Assembly (NCBI GenBank): GCA_028551475.1
Contig: CM052360.1
Location: 8,110,501 to 8,174,500 of the forward strand
Direction: 5' to 3'
Length of the DNA stretch: 64,000 nt
From: Casuarina equisetifolia
Lineage: Eukaryota > Streptophyta > Magnoliopsida > Fagales > Casuarinaceae
Positions within the stretch are counted from its first letter, which is position 1. Every line of letters starts with the position of its first letter. A model generated the notes under the pieces. That model was not told where the DNA came from. It did no database searches and was given only the letters and a program-made list of their open reading frames with translations. Both the position numbers and the translations under genes were made by a program. Below, piece after piece: positions 1 through 13,174 of the stretch.

Positions 1-1450
1 GAAATTGGGTTACATTGAGCCTAGTCCACAAGTCTGACTAAGTCCAGACTATGTGATCTAGTCCAGAGAGGTGCGACCCAAGCCTAAAGCGCGACCTAGT
101 GCGCGACCCAGTCAAGAAAGCGCGACCCGCAACCAACTTAAGCGTTGCGACCTAAAACCCAACCCACAATGACGCCATGACTTCCTGGTAGATTTGGCCA
201 CCCATTTCACCTCTAATCAAGGCGCAAGATAGCTCGTTGGAAAGCTAATGAAGAGGAGAAGCTTTTTGTGAAGAAAAATAAAAAACCCACTAGTTAGAGA
301 GGATCAACTTAAAGAAATGGTGAAGTTCGTCGAGTTATTGCCCTAATTGCTTAAAAGTGAAATTAGAAGCAAATTAGAGAATTTTTTAAGATGATTTCAA
401 AGGGTCTTTGTAAGGTAAAAGATGCTCTATCAATCTGTGAAGGACCCACGAAGAATTGATTCAAGATTAGAGAGAATTGAAGAAGATTTGAGTGAGACCC
501 GAAACTTGCTTCGCAGAACCTGAATTACAAAACTTTAAGTTAAGACCAAAATTGCACCGTTTTAGATGGGGTTTTGAAATAAACGAAGGCAAAACCTTAG
601 CCCCAACATTCTATCTCTCTCAAGCTCAAAAATGGACAGAGAAGAAGGAAATAAAGAACTCCAATGAGAAGAAGATTTAATGGTGTTCAAAAGTGTCAAA
701 ACGACTCTTTAAAGTGATAAGTTAGTTATTCTGAAGGTATTTAAGTAAGTTTGTCTTCACCATTGCTATAAACCTAAAAATCAAAAGCAAAGAAAGTAAT
801 CTATAAAGTATCTCATACTATTTATTCTAGCTCATCCAAACCTATGATTTTGATCTACATTGGGTGATTAACTTCTAAGCTCATTACTTGCTCATTAAAG
901 AATCAATTTGTGCTTCATTATACTTTATTATTGAAGTTGATTTTCTGTAGGTAGACTCTGCTAGTGTTTGATCAAATTTGCGGCTTTTGTCCATACTACT
1001 ATGTATTGAGCCTCTAACAGTTGTTTAAAGCTTCTAAACTTATATTGCATATCTTACAGAAGCTTAGATCAAAATTTGTAATAAGCTTAATAAATTTTGA
1101 CTTGTTGATGTATGTTGAGACACATATTGTAATTGTGATCCTTGGCATAAAGATTATTTGACTCCCTAAGGAAGAGTTAGAAAGTGTAGGAGAAAGTTTC
1201 TCCTAGCTTTGTAGTAAAGTAGACTTCAATCAGTTGTGTTGAAGGAAAAAAGGGTACAAGTAGGTGAAATGACCAAACCACCGTGTAAATTGGTGTCTCA
1301 TCTTCCTTATGTTTGATTAGCTTGCTAATTAAGCTTTATATTTTTTAATGCAATATTTGATTGCATAAAACGTAATTGAACACAATAAAAGTGATTTTTA
1401 AAAGAGAAACCTAATTCACCCCCCCTCTTAGGTTGTTATAGGATCTAACA
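1..1450 (+). mobile_element. Remnant of a Ty1/copia-type LTR (probable solo or decayed LTR)
   Basis: The right end of this stretch, at about 1405-1450, has the pattern common at the 3' end of long plant copia LTRs: a purine run, an 'attcacccccc' type C-run, 'tcttaggttgt' and a final 'ggatctaaca' ending in CA. In intact elements a methionine-tRNA primer site beginning TGGTATCAGAGC follows. Here it is absent and the sequence runs into unrelated DNA. No gag or pol frame is open nearby. The left boundary lies outside the window or is not visible, so the length is a minimum. The type is recognised by pattern only. Confidence 0.5.
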
Positions 1451-3294
1451 CATATCTCCCTCTCCAACACCACCTTGCTATTATTATACTCCCTACTAAA
1501 CAACCAACACTATCTTGGATGGACATGGTTGATAAGGAGTGCCAATGAAACAAATTTGCTACGTTGGACTATGATAGTGACAAAAAAGATGAATCTAAGA
1601 CTTAAGAATATAAAGAATAAAGGGAAAACTATGAATTGGATAAAGAGATCTTTTTGTATACATACATTTTCTCCCAAGTAATTACAAAATCACAAAAACA
1701 AGAACTAAAGAAGAACCCTCAATTAGCTAATTGGCTAGAATAAGAAAAATAGTACACACAAGCAATTGGTATATTACCAATGAAGGATATTAGAGCTCTT
1801 GTAAAGAAGTAGGATAATACGATAATGGAATTGAAGCCTATCTTTGTAAAATAAAGCCTAAAATAGATGAGAAGTAGCTAATACTTAGAACAACATGTGG
1901 ATGAGACTATTGCCATCCATACTAAAAAAGGTTATTTGTTGTACTTAACTTCAACCAAATGCAGAGCCATATGGAAGTTTTTATACAAGAATGGATTTAC
2001 AAAGATAATGTTCCACATACCCTACTATCATAGCAACAAGGTGCCCTAGAAGTTGCCCTAGTTGTTTGACAAATAAGGTTTTGCTAAAGATACATAATAA
2101 GGCACTGGTAGTGGGGAAGCCAACATTATGCATATAGAAAAACTACTTGGAACATAGTTAGAAGATTTATAGATGACCTTAGCATAGCCTTCTCCTCAAG
2201 CACCAATCCTTCAACCTTGGATCCCTTACAATGTGAAGGATTAGAAGAATGTGCAAGTTACCTAAAGTGGTTGGCCCAAAAAAGGCTAAGAGGACAAGGT
2301 GATATGGAGTTCAAAACGCTTATAAGGAGTTACATCACAAACACTATGCACTTTTAATCATTCAACAACACTAGGCTCCATCAACAACACCTTTAGTTCA
2401 CACCAATAGAGTCTTACAGAAAAAGGGACCAACATGGCTTCTAGTGCAATAACAACTCCAACCCCAAATCCTCCACAAAAAGTTAGCAGCAAAGAAGGCA
2501 AGTAATAGGTAACAAAGGGCTCTCCACTGGTAGTTCAAGTTGACAAGCATCATAACACTTCTTGTGTAGGTAAAAAACTTTTGGATAAGGAAGTGGATCA
2601 ACCAACACCTAAAAACTTTGTTCACCTTTCATCAAAATCTGACTCAAATATAGATGTCTCACTATATTATCATCATGAGATGAGGTTGGCCTTACCAATT
2701 GCACTAAGGACTTGTTTTAAGACATCAAAGGGTTTTAAAGTTTTTTTTTTTTAACTATGTTTGATGTTTTGTATAGTATACTAAGCTTTTATACTAAACC
2801 AATATGATTTTTTTTATGACTTGCCATGTAACTTAAGAACTTTTTATAGTCTTAGGTTACATTAGCATCAATATTATCCTACACATAAGGTTTTGTTCGG
2901 GAAGGTGGTACCTAACCTATAAGTTCACACCTAATATGATTGGTGGGGCTTACCAGATTTTGTACTAAAGTTTGATAATCACGTGTGGCTACCAAGCTTA
3001 GAATGTTGATAAATAGTTTAGGGTACCATCCCCTTTCTCCCAAGAAAAAAAAAAGCTTATTTTTGTTGCCATTTACAAAGCTTTTTCCTTTAACAACTAC
3101 CTTGTTTTCCATAGAGTAAAAGAAACGATATTGTTAGCAAAAGAACGTAACCAAGTGAGATTAATTCTACAGTGTAAACATAATGGCAACTCCAACTTAA
3201 GATTTCACATATCTATACATTTATATCCTTGGTTGAGTAAAACCACAAGTACACAAATACAATAGTGCAACTCATGCACGCGTTAGGGTATGCA

Positions 3295-3750
3295 TTGATG
3301 ACAATCAACACAACGTGGATGGTGAACTAAATGAACTTGACATCAAGAACTTATCTAATTTGTTGAGATACCAACGCTGAAAGCAAGCCATCAACGAAGA
3401 AACGAGAAATAATATGTTTATCACTAGAGAGTATGTGGCACAGGTTGTAATGTGGTCTAGTGAGCTACATAATGTATGTAGGGCTTCATAGGGCAATTTA
3501 ATGAGAAATCACTTTACATTGTTTCTTACTTATAAGGGTTAGTGGAGTATAACTGATGTACAAGTTTTCCTTGACTATATGGAGAAATTTGGAGGAGAAA
3601 GTTGAAGAGACATTGATTCAAATGAGATTAATCACCGATCAAACAGGCCAAGCAGTAATGAAGAGTTGAGTCGGCCAAGTAATAGAATGATCGGTCCTCA
3701 TTTTGGCCAATGCGGTAACAATTTTAAACCTAGTTGCCTAACAAAGTCCT
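3295..3750 (+). pseudogene. Possible decayed coding stretch, family unknown
   Basis: One plus-strand frame reads for about 150 codons with coding-like composition, broken by four stops: TGA near 3378, two TAGs near 3490 and 3535, and TGA near 3604. Between stops it is hydrophilic and rich in Asn, Glu and Arg. In DNA this AT-rich, four stops in 150 codons is fewer than expected by chance, but only modestly so. It may be a relic of a transposon ORF. I do not recognise the protein. Confidence 0.25.
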
Positions 3751-5674
3751 CAAAAACTGTTTTTTATTACTTTTTAATGCTAAAACAGAAACAAAAGAAG
3801 TTTCAAACACTATAGTGATATAAGATTAGCTTGCATCATAAAACATATTTCCTAATTTGCAAAAGTATTAAAAAATAAAACACAAGATACATTCATCGAA
3901 AAATATTTACAAACCCATATTTGTCTTTTTTATTTCAATTATTATTTGTAAAAAGATTATTTAAAGAATCGGTTGCTTCCACAAATAGGGGACATTAATT
4001 TGTATAGTGAAAGAGCTATAGGTATGCTTGCCCATGTTATATGACTATTAAACTTATCCGTTGGCTTTTATGTTTCAAAGATGAAATGTGATGTTCTATT
4101 ATTGGAGGTTAATTTCCTGCTCCCTTATTTCTTAAGTTTTCTTAAAACAATTTCAAATCTTTTATCTGTTAGAAATACTTCGCTGTTGTTTTTTTTTTTC
4201 GTCAAACTTCGCAACTCGCATATGTAAAGATTTTAGGAGATAGCTTTTAGTTTATCAAATACTTTTTCCATTTACTTGACAAACAATATGTTTTCCAAAG
4301 TACCAAAAAAGTAATTTTCTGAAGAATCTTTTACAAACTTTACTAAACATGATCTATTATTAAAATCAACACTTAGATCATAAAGCATGACAGCTGCTTT
4401 TCCTTTACCACCGTGGCCTTTCGACCTGGCCAAAAGGTGTAAACCCACAAAGCAGTTAGTTTCGAGAAGGTAGGTTTCTTTAACGTCAAACACCTGAGCA
4501 CCTTGGCCAGATATCTTTTCTAATTAGCTTTAGCTGGAGGATTAGTTAACGTACTTTGTACCCTGTCTCCAAAAGTCTTACCTCCATGATTTTCGAATGG
4601 CATAAAGATAACTTTGTCATTGGAGAAATAATTGTGGTTTCAAAATTTTGGGCCCTGTGAAGTAACTTTTAACCTAACTCCATGCCACTTGCAACTTATT
4701 CATCGGACCACATCTTCAAATCTTCTCCTGAAATATTAGTTTAATTGAAGAAACAATAAATTATAGGTTTCTACAGCATCACAGTGCGTCGTAAACAAAA
4801 GAATACTGTGAGTGATGATCTTGTTTTCGTATTTGGAGTATTTGCGTATGACGTTTCTTATCTTGGACTTCTACACTTGGACGATAATAAAGATATGAAA
4901 TATGTAAATACAAGCTGGCATAAACTGCGATGAAGCCGATAAGTCTTGAAAGAGTCAATATTGGTTACTCCGTTTAGAAGCAAAATAAATACTTAAACAT
5001 CTTCTGATGTTGAATGGGGTATCTTATCCCTGATGGGTTAGGTAAGCAGGATAAGGTCTTGATCAGCAGTTGGGTAGGACTCATATTATAGATAATAACC
5101 AAATAAAACGAATAACATTGAAGCAGAGGTTCATCTTTTGAGTTGAATGGCTGTAAACCAGATTTGGTTAGGGTTATTAAAGCCGTGAGCTTGGATGGCA
5201 AGTCGTTTGAGGCATGTTGGTCCACCTTCTTATTCGTGGTGCTTCCTTTCAGGCTCCTTAGGACTGAATTTTACCATTTTAAAACGTACTGAATTGTGTA
5301 ACCTAATCATTTAAAAGGCCTATAACTTTTGGTCGCACACATGATGGGAAATTCGCTTGTTTGCAGTTCCAAGTTTAATCCTTGCAAGATCAGAAATCAC
5401 CATTGAAAATTTTGAGTCCTTGACAAAAGGATATGAACACAAATGGTAAAATCATCAAGGATATTATATTTTTCTCAACGACTGTACTATTCCCCAAAAA
5501 AAAACCCCTAATAGATTGTTCTTAAAAACAACCCAAAGGGGAAAAAAAAAATTGTTGTAAGTATTCAACTATTACCAACTACTAATGTTGTGCGAATTTA
5601 CTTCCGCACATCTATTATGATATTATAATCACTGTCAATACTCAATACTAACAATCATAAAATTGTCTTCATAA

Positions 5675-5789
5675 ATACTTAGGATAATTGCTGTCATCAT
5701 TATGGACCTGAAAAGCCTATCTTCCGTATTATTTGTCATAGTTTATTCTTAGCCATGACAACTATATTGTCATCAATTATCCTAAGTAT
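5675..5789. repeat. Short AT-rich inverted-repeat element (MITE-like)
   Basis: A 16-base arm at 5675-5690 (atacttaggataattg) is repeated as its exact reverse complement at 5774-5789, with partial complementarity continuing inward. The whole unit is about 115 bp and AT-rich, as in small non-autonomous DNA transposons. I could not confirm a target-site duplication. Confidence 0.45.
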
Positions 5790-8269
5790 AAAATGGATTG
5801 ATTATACTGTCATCAACTATATTATTAGCCTTAATTTTTAAGTAATAAAATGGATTAGTAATCAAACATACTTATGAAAAATGTAATTTTAAAAATGCAG
5901 AAGTTATGAATTTCATACTAGGTGTAATATTTACAATGTTTTTGTAACAGACATTATAATGTCCAACATAATATATTAAAATTGTAAAATAAAAAACAAA
6001 GACAAATCAAAGCCAAAAATAGAAATGTGCCTTTAAGAAATATAACTGCCTTATGATCTTTTCTCTTTGTTTTTCCTCCGCTTCACATTCTATATAGCTT
6101 GTCCCAACTTTAGTTGTATTTTCCCGAATTGCTAGTATACGTGCATTAGTCCATACTGTATTTATCAAAATTGATATTGTGCTTGTTCAAATTATTGTTC
6201 TGCATTCTCTTTTGCCGTCTCCTATTGCCCCCACTTCTGCTTATCTTTGTCTACAATATGAGGAGACACGAAATAATTCCTCATCTTGCTGAGTGTGGAG
6301 TCTAAATTAGCAATAAAGAAAAAAAATGTTAAATTTTACGTGTATACTTGTCTCTTGAACAATCAGGAGACCTAGTATGAGACTAAGAGACCTAGTTTGA
6401 TTGATGAGAGAAAGTCACAAAAGTAAGAGACCTAATGTTTTTTTTTGGAGGTAATGAAGGTAAAGAGATTTGAAGCAAGAACATCGAGATCAAAAATTAA
6501 TATCTTTACCATTCAGATATTGGCTCCAATTCAAATGATCAAAATGTTGGAGAATTAAGAAGAAGAAGAGAAAAAAGAAACCATAAACTCTCAAATTGCA
6601 CTTTGAGTTAATTACTGCTTTGTGGCCCTAATGAATGCCCTGCACTATGTAAAACACTAATTTTTTAATGATTATATGTGTATAAATATTGTTGCCAATT
6701 TTTTATCTCTCAATATATCGTTTAAACAGATTATTACATATCCTTATAACTTACAATTCCGTCTTCCATGTCTTTAATCTTTTCTTGTGATCACTGATCT
6801 TGCATTTTATTTTGACAAACAAAACATTGCATCAAATGATAGCAAGGAAGTCAATCACATATAAATGTCATACAAGTTATTGGATATATATAAGTTGTGA
6901 ATCTACATTGTTTCATTCCAATTGAATTAAAAGATATTTATTAAGAAAAATAATAGACCAGATTTAGAAACTAATCTATTAATTCATTTGACCAATCCCA
7001 ATGACAACAAACGCTTCCTTAATATAGTCAGGTAATCTACTACTATTGTCATCAATGATAATGACTAAATATATTTATATAAGATGATATTTTACTTGTA
7101 AATTTGAGTGGACGTTTGTGATGACACGTCTCAATCATTAAAATATATCTGTTAAAACATATGCCACAAATAATGTATATAAAATTCGGTATATTATTAA
7201 AACATTTGAATGTCTTAGTTGAAATTTTATTTAAGACGTCAAGTCATTACTAATTGTGAACATTTAGTCTTCAATTTTCTACGTAACTCAGAAAAAGGCA
7301 ATAGGAAAAAACAAAAGAATGAGTCCCGGAAGTAGTTGCAAAAACTTGAGTTTTTCTTATGACGATCTGCTGTCGCTATTAATTGACATCAACATCGCTA
7401 GTTTGGCCCGTGCATATTTTGTTGCTAAAATATGTTTCAATTGTCAAGTTAGGATAAGGATCAGAGACAAGTCTGCAGAATGCAGCCGGCAAGAACTGAA
7501 AATGTTGGGATAATAAAACCTTTGAGACCAGAAAACCCTATTTCTTTCAGGGAAAATAAATAAATAAATAAATTTACAAAGTTATCTCAATAATATTTTG
7601 AATATTCATTCATTACCTGTTAATTTAATGGTAAATTAATAAAGCTTAATGTAATAGATTCGTTTTTTCACATTAGAAAGGTAAGCGGCACTATTTGGCT
7701 ATTCTCTTATTGGGTCTTTTAAAATAGAACCCAAATACATATTAAAAAATATATATTCAAAATACTAACATGTGATTGAACAAATAGATCCTGGAGGGCT
7801 ATGGGATTCTGAGTGGATTTAAAAAATCCAACTTCCGAATCATTTAAGTTGTCAACTCTTCAATCCCTTGTCATTTCTTGCCGAAAAGAACAAGGCAGAC
7901 AGAATAGGACTTCTCCTAACTTCCAAACTCAATCGTTGATGTAAATACGAATTTAATGGAGTTAGGTCTCCTGTCATGTTAAGGCACAAAAGGTTGAACT
8001 CTCGATTGCAATAATTTAAAGCTGAGAAATGTAGAGGAGCTTTAGTCATAATCTTCTAGATCGTGGGTCCGGATCTCTTATTTTATTCAGAGTTTCACAC
8101 AAGGAAAATTGACAAAACCTCTCGAGAAGTGAAGTCGTCCACATGTCACTGTCTCGATTTTCAGTCAAATTACTCGAGTTACAATTCAATCGTACCAAAG
8201 ATGAGGACTAAACTTCCTGAAACTTGATTAAAATGGCAATTAAAAAACAAGTAGTAAAAAGAACAACCA

Positions 8270-9523
8270 TTAAAGAAGGGGAACCCAAACTCGCCAGACC
8301 TTAATATCACAATCCAAACTGCCAGTGTAAACCAGATAACAACGACAAGGTCCGGAGCCACTCGTATCACTATCACCATCATCAGCCGCAGCCAGGCACT
8401 TAACTGGCCGTCGGTGCCCTTCCAACACAGCCAAACAAGAATAGCTCTTTTCAACTCCTCTCCTCCAGATCCTAACAGTTTTGTCGGCCGAGCCGCTGCA
8501 TAACAAATCCGATACGACGGCCAAGCTCAATATCGCCTTGGTGTGTCCCCTTAGCGCACCCACTAGCACCATATGTCTACCACCATCACCGTCTCTGGAT
8601 TCACCGTCTCTTTCCCATACAAGAAGTGACCGATCACAGGCGCCGGAATAGAGAACAGACCCATCAGCGATCAGAGCCAGGGCGTTAACAGCTGACTTGT
8701 GCTTTTCTAACCTAGCCACCAGTGAATACTTTTTGTGTCCCAGTTGCTTCTTCCACACCTTGATTGTCTTATCCGCCGAACCCGTGTAAACAAACCCATC
8801 TTTGGACAATGCTATTGCGTTGATTGCATCTTCGTGTGCCTTCTCTACAGACTCTAAGCACTTAAAATCCGAGGTTCGCCAAATCTTGAACGTCCTATCC
8901 CACGAAGCCGAGTAGAGAAGAGACCCGTCTCCCGATATAGCAAGCGCGGAAACAGTGTCAACGTGATGTACCCATGTGCATTTCTTGTGTCGCCGCACCT
9001 CTACGTAGTTCTTGGCTGAAAAAAACCTTGAAAAACGATCATTGAAGGTGGGAAGCGTGGCTATGCATTTGTACTTTTGGTGCTGGTTGTCGGTGTCGAT
9101 CTTCCATACACGGATTTTGTGATCTTGATGAGCAGTGAATAGGTGATCCTTCGAAACAACCAGAGACTTAACGGCGCCGTTGCTCATAGCCACCACGTTA
9201 TCTGTTGAACTGATGTCGAGCCCCGAAGGATCTCGGCTCCATAGGCGTATCTCGCTGTCAGAAGAGCCGCTGTAGAGGAATTTACCAGCGACAGCTAGAC
9301 AGGAAATATATGAGCTGTGGCCTCTTAGGGTGGCTATACAAAGGTGGCGGGCAGTGGTGGTAGGTTGCTCTTGTTGGTGACATGGTGTGGATAGGGAAGG
9401 AACAGAGGGGAGACTTGGTTGGGAAGAGAGAGAGGAGGTTGATGATTCTAAGTGAAGGTGCTTGGAGTAAGGCTCAGATTCTTTGTCTGTGTGGCAAGGC
9501 AATGGACATGGAAGAAGTCCCAT
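8270..9523 (-). CDS. WD40-repeat protein, JINGUBANG/At1g24130-like
   Basis: Intronless frame of 417 residues read from the ATG at 9523. An in-frame TTG lies 7 codons upstream but is not a normal plant start. After a Ser-rich N-terminus of about 60 residues the protein is a run of about seven WD40 blades. Visible blade signatures include SGSSDSEIRLW, TAHQDHKIRVW, SASWDRTFKIW, TGSADKTIKVW, SGACDRSLLVW, SGSADKTVRIW and TGSLDCDIKVW, spaced about 45-50 residues apart. Such propellers are protein-protein scaffolds with no catalytic activity. The related Arabidopsis protein JINGUBANG represses pollen germination, but this function is not shown by the sequence. Asp and Ser stretches interrupt the last blade near DDGDSDTSGSG. 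A TATA box lies just upstream. The next gene leftward is absent, and the metalloproteinase gene follows on the same strand about 4 kb to the right. Confidence 0.9.
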   Translation of the reverse strand: MGLLPCPLPCHTDKESEPYSKHLHLESSTSSLSSQPSLPSVPSLSTPCHQQEQPTTTARHLCIATLRGHSSYISCLAVAGKFLYSGSSDSEIRLWSRDPSGLDISSTDNVVAMSNGAVKSLVVSKDHLFTAHQDHKIRVWKIDTDNQHQKYKCIATLPTFNDRFSRFFSAKNYVEVRRHKKCTWVHHVDTVSALAISGDGSLLYSASWDRTFKIWRTSDFKCLESVEKAHEDAINAIALSKDGFVYTGSADKTIKVWKKQLGHKKYSLVARLEKHKSAVNALALIADGSVLYSGACDRSLLVWERDGESRDGDGGRHMVLVGALRGHTKAILSLAVVSDLLCSGSADKTVRIWRRGVEKSYSCLAVLEGHRRPVKCLAAADDGDSDTSGSGPCRCYLVYTGSLDCDIKVWRVWVPLL

Positions 9524-9567
9524 TCCTGAAGAGAGAAGAAACAATTGAACCTGAGGTGGAAGGGAGG

Positions 9568-9579
9568 CTTATATATAGG
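9568..9579 (-). promoter_or_regulatory. TATA box of the WD40 gene
   Basis: On the minus strand the sequence reads CCTATATATAAG, a strong plant TATA box, 45-56 bases before the ATG at 9523. Transcription would start near 9540, leaving a 5' leader of only about 15-20 bases. This placement supports the ATG start over any longer frame. Confidence 0.65.
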
Positions 9580-10307
9580 ACGTGTACCAGTAAACCAACA
9601 GTACCTAGTTTTGAGGCAGTACGGGATACCTTCTATATCATTCAAATAAGAGATCGACAATTTAAGTAAAAAAGAAAACCCAAAAATAGAAAGAAGTTAA
9701 GACGATTCGTCTTAGTTAAGATCGACTTTGTGTCATTACAAGGACATAAGCAATGTACCATTTTCTCATCTAGATGCATTGTTTACTTGTGCGGATGATG
9801 GAAAGAGTGGAGACAAACTTAAATATATTTTTTGTAATTCTTGTGAAGGTAGAATTTCATTCCACAAAGAAAAGCAATAGAAAGAAAGAGAGGACGGAAA
9901 GAAATTACATATAACAAGGCTTGCATTTGCTTCTGCCGTCAACAGAAAACTCAGTTTGCTTGACCTTTTGGGTACAATTGATGGAATATCTATCGCCAAG
10001 TGGGTCCAGACCAGTTGTGTAGATGAGACCAGATCATTCCACAGTAGTGCTGGATGCAATTGGGAAGTCTCTTTTAACTTTTCGTCGCTGGCAGCAATTT
10101 GGTTTGCTTTATGGGCTGGTGAATGCTGTTCGCATCAATTGGGTCTAAACTTTTCGAAGTACGACTTGAAAAAGATTGCTTGCTATTGCTAAGCTTGCTT
10201 GCTCCCACGCAAATGCTGATTGAGAAGCATGAAGCTGCCAAACACTGGGTTCCACCACTTGAAATACATCGAAGTTAAGATAATAGTTAGCTCGTGTTTA
10301 TGGTATG

Positions 10308-10505
10308 CTAACCAGCACCGTTCATTTTGGATGGCTTGAGAACGATGGAAATTTCCGGACTAACTTTTACAGGCACGATTGATTTTTTGGAAGGTTGGAT
10401 GATGGTGTCCAGACAGGACCAGAAGAGAGTGACGTTCTCTCTAACACTATCGAAATTTTGGAGCTGCGTCGGGACCATTTGTCCTGCGAAGGAAGCAATG
10501 GCCAA
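10308..10505 (-). other. Unassigned protein-like open frame, possible terminal exon or relic
   Basis: The minus strand reads about 60 codons in one frame before a stop at 10308. It includes FDSVRENVTLFWSCLDT and a basic, Ser/Pro/Lys-rich end. A pyrimidine-rich stretch followed by cag precedes the frame near 10485, as at a 3' splice site. No upstream partner exon was found. I do not recognise the family. It could be the last exon of a lost gene or chance. Confidence 0.2.
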
Positions 10506-11725
10506 TGTTTACTTTATATTTACATTGGCCAAGAAGGACGACGTTACAGGACTCTTCCAGACCAACGAATCTAGTCTGATGCCAGTGAAGCCATGTGAAG
10601 ACCCAAAGGAAAGTAAATAAAGACAGCCGAAGGGGGTAACTTCTGGCGAAATACCATATCCGAGATCCTTCTTGTAAAATACAAAATCTCCCCTAACATG
10701 GATCGAGCCAGGAACTCAAAACAAATCACTCAACGTCTCGTGGAAGAGTCAAAATTTTGTTATTTCTTGTCAAAACAGTGATGATATTATTTTCTACTGC
10801 TAAAAGTTAGAGTGCATTTACAGCCACAAAAAACCTCGAAATATCATACCCTCAATACATTACAATGTATAATTATCATATCCAGCGTTGATGACAATAG
10901 ATACAAAAAACATTGACAAAACAAAGCAACGGAGTACTATAGCTTAACAGCAGCAGGAAAGCTAAACGGAAAAGCTTAAACTTTATACATTTCTTGTGAT
11001 GCCTCACCTCATTCAGTGGACTGCCCTGTTCTAAGTTCCATGTCTCACCTGTGCTTGCTGCCCGTCCGATATGTCTGTCGTTTCGTGCAAGCGACTCTGT
11101 AAAGCTAACATCGAGCTATCCCGTTCAGAAAGGAAATGCAACGACATTAGTTTCAAAACCACCCTTGTCTTTAAGAAGCAGCTTCCGGCCAAGTTTGAAG
11201 CTTCACCGAAAAGAGAACAGAGAACTAATCTTGCAAGTTTGAAAGGTATAGTTTCGATTTGTAATACAGTATTGTTCTGTGAGCTCATTGATACCACTAT
11301 TGTTGTATTTATTCTTTTCCTGGGGCTTAATCTACTGTATACAAGAAGGGGAAATTTTCTGGGATTCGAATAGAAATCCTGAACGTACGGAATGTTGTAA
11401 GTACTCAGTTTAAGCTCCGATCAGCTGAGTTTTATGCTTCTTTAAGCTCAATTGGGACTCAATCTTTCTGATTTGAAAGATTTGAGGGAGTGCGAAGAGA
11501 TCTTTGGTTCTTTTGTAACTTCCTTCGAAATTTTGATAAATGAAGGACTGTAACCGGAATTTAGCCAGGCGACAGTGGATATAGGGTCTATGAGTCACTC
11601 TTATCTACTATCTTGTTTTTCATTTGAAACTCATCATGTCTGTATGCGTATGGGGACGGTGGATATAGAGCATATGACTTGCAATTGACGCTTATATAAG
11701 AAAAGTAATGAGTATTGATTATTTT

Positions 11726-11726
<1 letters not shown>

Positions 11727-11761
<35 letters not shown>

Positions 11762-11764
11762 TTT
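11727..11764. repeat. (CTTT)n microsatellite, about 9 copies
   Basis: A perfect tetranucleotide run of CTTT/TTTC lies in AT-rich intergenic DNA. It is a simple sequence repeat and a candidate polymorphic marker, with no sign of function. Confidence 0.9.
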
Positions 11765-12847
11765 AACTCATGCAACGGAGGATTTGAATTCTTTGTTAGG
11801 TGGACCCAATTACCATTAAGCTAGGTGGAGTTCCCCATTATTTTTTTCTTTCTTAAATTAGGACTAAAAGTTTATAAATATGCACCGCTACATATACATT
11901 AAAACATATCGTAACACAATACTATTTAAACATACTCATTGGCATATAATCTTAAAGTGCATAAAAGATAAGAAAGAAAATGCAACACAATTATTATCTT
12001 TGAAGTCTATCCACATATATGAGATTGAATTTAATATGAAGAGAATATAAAATATGGTTAAATTGTATCTTTAAGGTCGGTTTATGGGTTGGAATATGTG
12101 AGGCACGACTACAAAGCTTTATTGAAATTGGTAGCACATATAAATAAAAGGACTATAATAAATTTAAATCATAAGTAACATGGTTGATATCATATTAGAA
12201 AGGCTCATGTGTTAAGCTTAAAAGTCAACTTGTATTAAGGAAGTACCTTCAACTATTTCACCAAAATCTAAAACTCCCAACTCAGTAATATGGGACTTTC
12301 ACTTGCCACATCATCAATACCCCCTCATAAGAATGGTTCAACTTTAGACCATTATGATGTGTCACTTACTATGTGAATTCAACTTTCATAATTTTTCGAA
12401 AATGTTAAAGAGTAACTTAAGTTTTAACAACCTATCATATAATTGTAACATTGGGGGAAAGAGAGCCAATAAGTTTGAAAAATTCAATTATATAGATGCA
12501 ATTGTAAATATACTATATAATGCTACCACTAAACTTATAACTATTCATATGGTAACTACTTATTTGAAAAAAAAAATAATAAATAAAATAGTCATAATAG
12601 TACAACATATAATTTTGGAAATGCCAAATATTTCCCATCTTACATGGGAAACCAACGGTTATAGTCAACAAGCCGCAAAAGTAAACATCACAGCCAAACA
12701 TTAGCGAGAAAAATTCGTATGAACCTTACATCATGATGTGATAGGTTTGCAATCCAAGATAAATGGTAGCCCACAAACAAAGATGAGCCGGTGGGCTAGG
12801 GAACTTTACTTATCGAACAGCCACTGTCCGCAGCATGGCGTCGACCG

Positions 12848-13174
12848 TCAAAACCAGTTCCAATACACGCATCGGTCGAATTTCCGTGAAAACACACATA
12901 GGTAACATTCGGCTCGCTCTTTGACCACCGGGTAAGGAAGTGGCTTCGACAATGAGGTTATGTTCTTGGAGTTTATGGACGAAGTGCCGTCGTTGATGTT
13001 GGGAAGCCGCATCTGGTCCGTCTCGAGAGCGGACCTGAGAACGTTGTCCCAAACGTCACTGAAGCGATATCCGGTGTCATACACGCGGCCTAAAGTCGCG
13101 GTTTGAGAAACTGATGCTGGATTTCTGGAGGTTCTTTCAGCAACCAGATGGAGATCATTAGCTAAGTTTCTCTG
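12848..13174 (-). other. Unassigned protein-like open frame of about 108 codons
   Basis: The minus strand is open from just after a TGA near 13177 to a stop at 12848. Unlike the surrounding DNA it has mixed, gene-like composition, with segments such as VYDTGYRFSDVWDNVLRSAL and a Cys/Trp-containing end. No ATG opens it in frame. It could be an exon entered from an acceptor AG near 13172, or a gene fragment. I do not recognise the family and found no partner exon. Confidence 0.25.

Larger units (their letters stand above)
1451..8269. other. Gene-poor AT-rich repeat region
   Basis: No frame of useful length with coding character is visible on either strand. Short stretches look like decayed mobile-element sequence, for example around 1900-2700 and 2880-3120, but I could not assign a family. 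Homopolymer A and T runs are frequent. A hairpin element at 5675-5789 and a weak broken coding stretch at 3295-3750 are listed separately. I see no convincing gene here. Confidence 0.6.

Noticed and set aside
9524..9544. Seven-codon N-terminal extension of the WD40 protein
   Set aside because: It starts at TTG, not ATG; the TATA box position also favours the ATG at 9523.
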